From Alphaproteobacteria bacterium (lineage in GTDB: Bacteria > Pseudomonadota > Alphaproteobacteria > Micavibrionales > UBA2020): a stretch of DNA of 47,870 bases. The stretch spans positions 1 to 47,870 of the forward strand of contig JAIOQI010000021.1 in NCBI GenBank assembly GCA_021413445.1. Reading direction: 5' to 3'. Below are positions 43,906 to 47,870 of the stretch, piece after piece. The notes beneath the pieces are model-generated. The model was not told the origin of the DNA and did no database searches. It saw only the letters and a program-made list of their open reading frames with translations. Each line of letters opens with the position of its first letter. Positions within the stretch are counted from its first letter, which is position 1. The translations under genes were made by a program, and so were the position numbers.

Positions 43906-44673
43906 TTGACAGCAGACACAAAAACCTCCGAACCGCGCCTTATTTCCAGCCCGCAGGGGCTGGTGGTGGAGCATCTGATGAAGCGCTACAAGCGCCGCCC
44001 CGTATTGCGGGATGTGTCGCTGACCGTCCGGCGCGGCGAAGCCGTCGGGCTGCTGGGGCCGAACGGCGCCGGAAAAACCACCTGCTTTTACATCGTCACC
44101 GGCCTGATTGCAGCGGACAGCGGCACCATCTCGCTCGACGGCAAAGACATCACCGGCCTGCCGATGTACCGCCGCGCGCGCCTAGGGATAAGCTACCTGC
44201 CCCAGGAATCGTCGATCTTCCGCGGCCTGAACGTCGAGGACAATATCCGCTCCGTCCTGCAGGTGGTTGAAGAAGACCTACACCGCCGCGAACACATGCT
44301 GGAAGAACTGCTGGCGGAATTCTCCATCAGCCACCTGCGGCTGACCCCCGCCGTCGCGCTTTCCGGGGGGGAACGCCGGCGCGTCGAAATCGCCCGGGCG
44401 CTGGCCACCCATCCGCACTTCATCCTGCTGGACGAACCCCTGGCCGGCATCGACCCGATCGCCGTGGGGGAAATCCGCGACCTCGTCCGGCACCTGAAAA
44501 CCCGCAATATCGGCGTGTTGATTACAGACCACAACGTGCGCGACACGCTGGATATCGTCGATCGCGCCTACATCCTGCACGGCGGACAAGTGCTGATGGA
44601 GGGAAAACCGGCCGACATCGTCTCCCACAAGGACGTCCGCCGCGTTTATCTGGGCGAGAAATTCATCCTCTAG
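43906..44673 (+). CDS. lptB: LPS export ABC transporter ATP-binding protein LptB
   Basis: LptB powers LPS extraction from the inner membrane with LptF and LptG. The protein has about 255 residues from a TTG at 43906. Walker A is GPNGAGKTTCFYI, the Q-loop region is YLPQESSIFRGL, the ABC signature is LSGGERRRVEIARAL, and Walker B is FILLDEPLAGIDP. The H-loop follows in LITDHNVRDTL, a strong LptB signature. No ATG lies near the expected start, and the N-terminal ~14 residues are not conserved, so the start is uncertain. It ends 32 bp from the convergent cheZ gene. lptF and lptG are outside the window. Confidence 0.94.
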   Translation: MTADTKTSEPRLISSPQGLVVEHLMKRYKRRPVLRDVSLTVRRGEAVGLLGPNGAGKTTCFYIVTGLIAADSGTISLDGKDITGLPMYRRARLGISYLPQESSIFRGLNVEDNIRSVLQVVEEDLHRREHMLEELLAEFSISHLRLTPAVALSGGERRRVEIARALATHPHFILLDEPLAGIDPIAVGEIRDLVRHLKTRNIGVLITDHNVRDTLDIVDRAYILHGGQVLMEGKPADIVSHKDVRRVYLGEKFIL

Positions 44674-44705
44674 CGCCGCTGCTGAATGGAAAAATGAGGA
44701 AAACC

Positions 44706-45320
44706 CTAACCGAAGCTGGACAGCAATTTATCTATCTCTTCCTGTGACGCGCCGCCGCCCTTGAGCTGGGGCCCGTTCAACAGGCTTTTTTTGCCTTCGC
44801 TGATAACGGCGGATGCCGGCGATGGCTGGTCGGCATGGCCGAAGGCGCTGATGATTTCCACCACCTTGGATTCGATATGCTTCAGGGTTTTAACCACCTT
44901 GGTGATGCGCTGTCCGGTGATGTCCTGAAAACTGCAGGCTTCATAAACGGAAGTCACGGCATTGGACAGTTCGCCATTGGCCGGCGACGACAGCCCGCCC
45001 GCGATGCCCTCGATTTTTTCACAGGCGTCCATGATGGTGCCGGTGGCCTTGGCGGTTTCCTCCACCACGGCGTCAAGCTCGTCGGACGCCGCCGGGATAT
45101 GGTTGTGGCTTATTTCTATGGAGCGCAATTGCGCCAGCTCCGAGCGCATATTCTCAATATAAGTGACAATCGTGCTCAGTTCATCGTGCAGCCTGGCCGT
45201 GGGTTCGCTCTCCCTGTCAATCGTGCTCAGCACCGAGCGGATAATATCGACCACTTCTTTGCGGCTATACGCGCGCTCTTTCAATTTTACCGCTTCAACC
45301 TGTTGGGATGATGGCTTCAT
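44706..45320 (-). CDS. cheZ: CheY-P phosphatase CheZ
   Basis: A 204-residue helical protein of the CheZ family that removes phosphate from CheY. The catalytic segment ACSFQDITGQRITKVV carries the Asp and Gln spaced as in E. coli CheZ (Asp143/Gln147). The central helices include ELDAVVEETAKATGTIMDACEKIE, and the C-terminal CheY-binding tail ends ASQEEIDKLLSSFG. It lies 26 bp downstream of cheY on the same strand, so the pair forms a response-and-reset unit for chemotaxis. Only some alphaproteobacteria carry CheZ, a useful marker for placing the organism. Confidence 0.9.
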   Translation of the reverse strand: MKPSSQQVEAVKLKERAYSRKEVVDIIRSVLSTIDRESEPTARLHDELSTIVTYIENMRSELAQLRSIEISHNHIPAASDELDAVVEETAKATGTIMDACEKIEGIAGGLSSPANGELSNAVTSVYEACSFQDITGQRITKVVKTLKHIESKVVEIISAFGHADQPSPASAVISEGKKSLLNGPQLKGGGASQEEIDKLLSSFG

Positions 45321-45346
45321 TTTCTATATCCTTACCTGTGTAAAAA

Positions 45347-45727
45347 TCAAAATTCACCGAGGACGCTGAGCAGTTTTGTTTTGAGCGTGTCAGCGTTAAA
45401 GGGCTTGACGATATAATTATCAACCCCCGCTTCCCGGGCGGCCATCACATTCTCGGTTTTGCTCTCGGCCGTCACCATGATGAAGGGAACCTTGTTGCCT
45501 TCGCCGCGCACCTTCTTGAGCAAATCAAGGCCGGTCATGGGCTCCATGTTCCAGTCGGAAATGATGAGCCCATAAGGCTTGTTGCCGATCTTCTGCAACG
45601 CCGCGGTGCCGTCGGTCGCTTCATCAATGTTGCTGAATCCCAGCTGTTTCAGCAGATTCTTGATGATGCGGATCATCGTTTGATAATCATCGACCACCAA
45701 TATATTTATATTCATATCAACTGCCAC
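45347..45727 (-). CDS. cheY: Chemotaxis response regulator CheY
   Basis: A 126-residue single-domain receiver that, when phosphorylated, binds the flagellar switch protein FliM, which is encoded nearby. The acidic pair is in ILVVDDYQTM, the phospho-acceptor Asp is in LIISDWNMEPMTG, then MVTAES (Thr) and YIVKPFNADT (Lys). This order matches classic CheY. The GTG at 45727 is preferred because GGGGAG lies nine bases upstream; ATG at 45715 would give a protein four residues shorter. The upstream 126-bp gap holds a candidate CtrA box. Confidence 0.93.
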   Translation of the reverse strand: MAVDMNINILVVDDYQTMIRIIKNLLKQLGFSNIDEATDGTAALQKIGNKPYGLIISDWNMEPMTGLDLLKKVRGEGNKVPFIMVTAESKTENVMAAREAGVDNYIVKPFNADTLKTKLLSVLGEF

Positions 45728-45794
45728 TGTTAAGCACTCCCCAAAATTAAACCGTGAAACAAAACACCCACCAGGCTATTTTGCCCATGAACGG

Positions 45795-45809
45795 TTAAGT
45801 AAGGGTAAA
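45795..45809 (-). promoter_or_regulatory. Candidate CtrA binding site upstream of cheY
   Basis: On the plus strand TTAA-N7-TAAA spans 45795-45809, seven of eight fixed positions of the CtrA box TTAA-N7-TTAA. It lies about 70-80 bp upstream of the cheY start, where CtrA sites often act in alphaproteobacterial motility promoters. One such match in AT-rich DNA could occur by chance. Confidence 0.3.
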
Positions 45810-45853
45810 CTTTTCCGGCAAAACCCAAAGTTGTGCGTAAAAATTCCGCGGGC

Positions 45854-46603
45854 TTACGGTGTGGCCGGCGGCGGGGCTTGATTTATGGTCAGCGGGGGCG
45901 CTGACGGCGGCGCGGAAGAGGGGGCCGATTCTTTTTTCCCGGCCGCCGGCTGGTTGGGCAATTTATGCTGCTCGGAAAGCTTGATCGTGACCAGCCGCGC
46001 TTTTTCAGGGTCCATGTTGGCGAGGATCGGCGAGCTTTTGCGCTCGCTCATTTTGCTGATGACCGATACCAGGATGTCCATTTCCAGCGTATCAAAAATG
46101 CGCGCCGCCTCTTTGGGCTTCATGCCCTCGTAAATTTTCACCAGGCTGTCGATGCGCTCGTCCTGTATGGACTGCTGCTTGTTGAGAAGGCTCTCCAGCT
46201 CGCTCTTTATTTTATTCAGTTCGGCTATTTTCCGGTCCACTTCCCCTTCAGCGGCCTTCAGCAGGGCTTCGTGCTGGACGATCTGCTGTTCGCGCTGGTC
46301 CAGCTCGTCACGGCGCTTGGCGAGGGATTGCAGGACATCGAGTTCGGCGCCGCTGAAGCCGCGCTCCCCGTAAGACGGGGGCGCCGGCGGTGCGGCGGGT
46401 GCCGCTTCTTTTTTGGCCGCCTCATCTTCGCTTTTGTCCGCAGGCGGCGGCGCGGGCTCGGTCACCCCGGAAAACTCTTTTGGAGGCGCTGCATTTTCAG
46501 CAACCGAGGCGGGTGTCGAAAAACCAGAAAAATCGATGAGCCGCAGCGCGAACGCAAAAACCGCGACCATCATCAGAAATGTGAAAATATTGAACTTTTT
46601 CAT
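45854..46603 (-). CDS. motE: MotE-like flagellar protein
   Basis: A 249-residue protein with an N-terminal membrane helix (about 5-25), a Pro/Ala-rich linker (30-80) and a long coiled coil (about 85-150). It then has an MgtE-N-like segment: LVKIYEGMKPKEAARIFDTLEMDILVSVISKMSERKSSPILANMDPEKA region, about 155-205. This matches MotE-type proteins, periplasmic chaperones of the flagellar motor in alphaproteobacteria, found in flagellar operons. A Pro-rich tail ends the protein. Its ATG overlaps the stop of the DUF6468 gene by four bases. The exact role is inferred from architecture and neighbours. Confidence 0.82.
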   Translation of the reverse strand: MKKFNIFTFLMMVAVFAFALRLIDFSGFSTPASVAENAAPPKEFSGVTEPAPPPADKSEDEAAKKEAAPAAPPAPPSYGERGFSGAELDVLQSLAKRRDELDQREQQIVQHEALLKAAEGEVDRKIAELNKIKSELESLLNKQQSIQDERIDSLVKIYEGMKPKEAARIFDTLEMDILVSVISKMSERKSSPILANMDPEKARLVTIKLSEQHKLPNQPAAGKKESAPSSAPPSAPPLTINQAPPPATP

Positions 46604-47037
46604 GCCTGCTGCTTTGCCCTGATCGCTTCCAGAAGCTCTCTCTCGGCGCGGGTGCGCGGTGGGGCTTCGGCCTGAAGGGTGTCCTTCGCTTCACCGGGCG
46701 GCTGGCCGGAACGGCCCCTCTCCGCCAAGACCTGCAGCCGGTCGGCAATGCTGTCCCCGGCCTGAATCATGATTTCCAGCTCCTCGCAGATCGCCCGCGA
46801 CTTGTTGATTTTGTCCTGCAGCGCGTCGCCGCTGCCAAGGGCGCCTTCCTTCAGCGAGCGGATGACGGCCTCCGCCCGGGCCGTAGCGGCATCAAGACTG
46901 CGGATCAGGGCATCAAACGCCGCGCGGTTCGCCCGCATCTGGTTGAGCTGCCGCGACAGCCGGAAACAATAAAAAATGGTGATGCCCAGCGCGGCAAGGA
47001 TGATGATGTCAAAAAACAAACCAACGAAGGGGGGCAT
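46600..47037 (-). CDS. DUF6468 flagellar-locus protein
   Basis: A 145-residue protein with one N-terminal membrane helix (about 8-27) followed by a long, charged coiled coil (about 30-110, LSRQLNQMRANRAAFDALIRSLDAATARAEAVI region). It matches the alphaproteobacterial DUF6468 family found between fliM and motE-like genes. No enzymatic motif is visible. It ends overlapping the ATG of the MotE-like gene and starts 8 bp after the fliM stop, so all three are one operon. A structural or assembly role at the flagellar base is inferred from position only. Confidence 0.75.
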   Translation of the reverse strand: MPPFVGLFFDIIILAALGITIFYCFRLSRQLNQMRANRAAFDALIRSLDAATARAEAVIRSLKEGALGSGDALQDKINKSRAICEELEIMIQAGDSIADRLQVLAERGRSGQPPGEAKDTLQAEAPPRTRAERELLEAIRAKQQA

Positions 47038-47045
47038 GGTCCCGG

Positions 47046-47870
47046 TTACTCCTCGGCCGCGGGGGCTTCTACATATTCTTCGATGCTGATGGCGACATGC
47101 CCTTTTTTCTGGCCGATTTTCGCCATGAACATGGCGCTGTCCCCGACCCGCATCTCGATCAGCTCTTCAGGTTTCGTGTTCAGCATGACGATGGAGCCCG
47201 GTTTCCAGTTGACCATTTCGTCAAGGGAGACCGTTGTCTCCCCGAGGATCGCCGACAGGTGGACGTCGGTCTGGTAAAGCTCGCGGGTCAGGTGGGATTC
47301 CCAGATGGAATCGCGCCCGAATTTTTCCCCCATGAACATTTGCAGCAGCAGCTCGCGGACCGGCTCCAGCGTCGCGTAGGGGATCATGATCTCCACGCGG
47401 CCCGAGCGGTCGCCCATATCGATGCGCAGGCGCACCAGGACGCCGGCGTTGTTGCTCTGGGTGATGGCTGCGAAGCGCGGATTGGTTTCAATCCGGTCGA
47501 GGCGGAAGCTGACCGGGGAGAGGGGGTCGAAAGCCGAAGACAGGTCGTTCAGCACGACATGCACCAGGCGCTCGATCAATTTCGTCTCGATGGTCGTGTA
47601 AGGGCGGCCCTCCACCCGCAGCGCCGAAGCGCCGCGCCGTCCGCCCAGCAAGACATCGACCAGGGTGTAAATCAGCGCGCTATCGACAACCAGCAGCCCG
47701 TAATCATCCCATTCCTCGGCCTTGAAAATGCTGAGCATGGCCGGCAGGGGGATGGAGTTGATGTAATCGCCGAAGCGCACCGAGGAAATATGGTCGAGGC
47801 TGATCTCCACGTTATCGGAGGTCAGGTTGCGCAGGGAAGTTGACATCAGCCGCGCCAACCGGTCGAAAAC
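47046..47870 (-). CDS. fliM: Flagellar motor switch protein FliM (partial, cut by window end)
   Basis: The last 274 residues of FliM, reading in from the right edge without a start codon. The reading frame enters as VFDRLARLMSTSLRNLTSDN, the conserved start of the FliM middle domain, so the N-terminal CheY-binding part lies outside the window. GDRSGRVEIMIPYATLEPVR and the C-terminal SpoA (FliN-like) domain follow, with LSAILGETTVSLDEMVNWKPGSIV and MFMAKIGQKKGHVAISI. FliM forms the C-ring switch that receives CheY-P, linking this operon to cheY and cheZ downstream. Confidence 0.95.
   Translation of the reverse strand, partial: VFDRLARLMSTSLRNLTSDNVEISLDHISSVRFGDYINSIPLPAMLSIFKAEEWDDYGLLVVDSALIYTLVDVLLGGRRGASALRVEGRPYTTIETKLIERLVHVVLNDLSSAFDPLSPVSFRLDRIETNPRFAAITQSNNAGVLVRLRIDMGDRSGRVEIMIPYATLEPVRELLLQMFMGEKFGRDSIWESHLTRELYQTDVHLSAILGETTVSLDEMVNWKPGSIVMLNTKPEELIEMRVGDSAMFMAKIGQKKGHVAISIEEYVEAPAAEE

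Noticed and set aside
1..47870. Mobile elements, phage, toxin-antitoxin or defence genes
   Set aside because: No transposase, integrase, restriction, toxin or CRISPR-associated motif was found on either strand; all gaps are under about 215 bases.

Overview
The window is a compact stretch of bacterial chromosome, most likely from an alphaproteobacterium. This rests on gene families and layout: a DUF1150 protein, a flagellar DUF6468 protein beside a MotE-like protein, a NadQ-type NAD regulator next to nadABC, a NUOS6-type CHCC zinc-finger protein, a CheY-CheZ pair and an LptC-LptA-LptB cluster. It is a motile, Gram-negative, LPS-making organism with a Tad/Flp-type secretion ATPase. A placement near Micavibrio or Rhodospirillales would fit, but the sequence alone does not settle it. 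I see no insertion sequences, phage genes, integrases or CRISPR arrays. Genes are densely packed, and no gap exceeds about 215 bases.

Layout. 0.1-2.4 kb: a CpaF ATPase behind a strong promoter, converging on a rhomboid protease. 2.5-5.3 kb: an omega-amino-acid:pyruvate aminotransferase converging on an amidase. 5.4-10.9 kb: an exported protein with YGGL repeats and a calcium-loop-like motif, the NAD regulator (nadQ), then nadA-nadB-nadC behind a promoter covered by two matching 17-bp palindromes. 10.9-13.7 kb: a DMT exporter and an EAL phosphodiesterase with a degenerate GGDEF domain. 13.9-16.5 kb: a coupled group of a small Smr-like protein, cysS, a zinc-finger protein and a NifU-like scaffold, then DUF1150. 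16.5-22.9 kb: hpf, rpoN, an M15 peptidase with an altered zinc motif, mnmC, a ketosamine-3-kinase-like protein and a TetR regulator. 23.1-26.1 kb: an acyl-CoA ligase and an AI-2E family transporter sharing a bidirectional terminator.

26.2-30.6 kb: gcvT-gcvH-gcvP, the glycine cleavage system. 30.7-37.2 kb: a DUF808 membrane protein, tkt, a GNAT acetyltransferase, gap, a small membrane protein and an Old Yellow Enzyme homologue. 37.2-39.4 kb: pmbA (tldE) and a receiver/degenerate-GGDEF protein, on the minus strand. 39.5-41.3 kb: tRNA-Leu(CAG), a two-hairpin spacer, a short RNase D and an ankyrin-repeat protein. 41.4-44.7 kb: kdsD-lptC-lptA-lptB for Kdo synthesis and LPS transport. 44.7 kb to the right edge (minus strand): cheZ, cheY, a MotE-like protein, a DUF6468 protein and fliM, which is cut by the window end.

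Most genes are core metabolism and envelope functions. The most distinctive signals are the tandem-palindrome NAD operator, the structured spacer between tRNA-Leu and rnd with a probable leaderless rnd start, the modified metal site in the M15 peptidase, the YGGL/EF-loop exported protein beside nadQ, and the very tight convergent gene ends. I found no convincing large new multi-gene system, such as a defence island or biosynthetic cluster.
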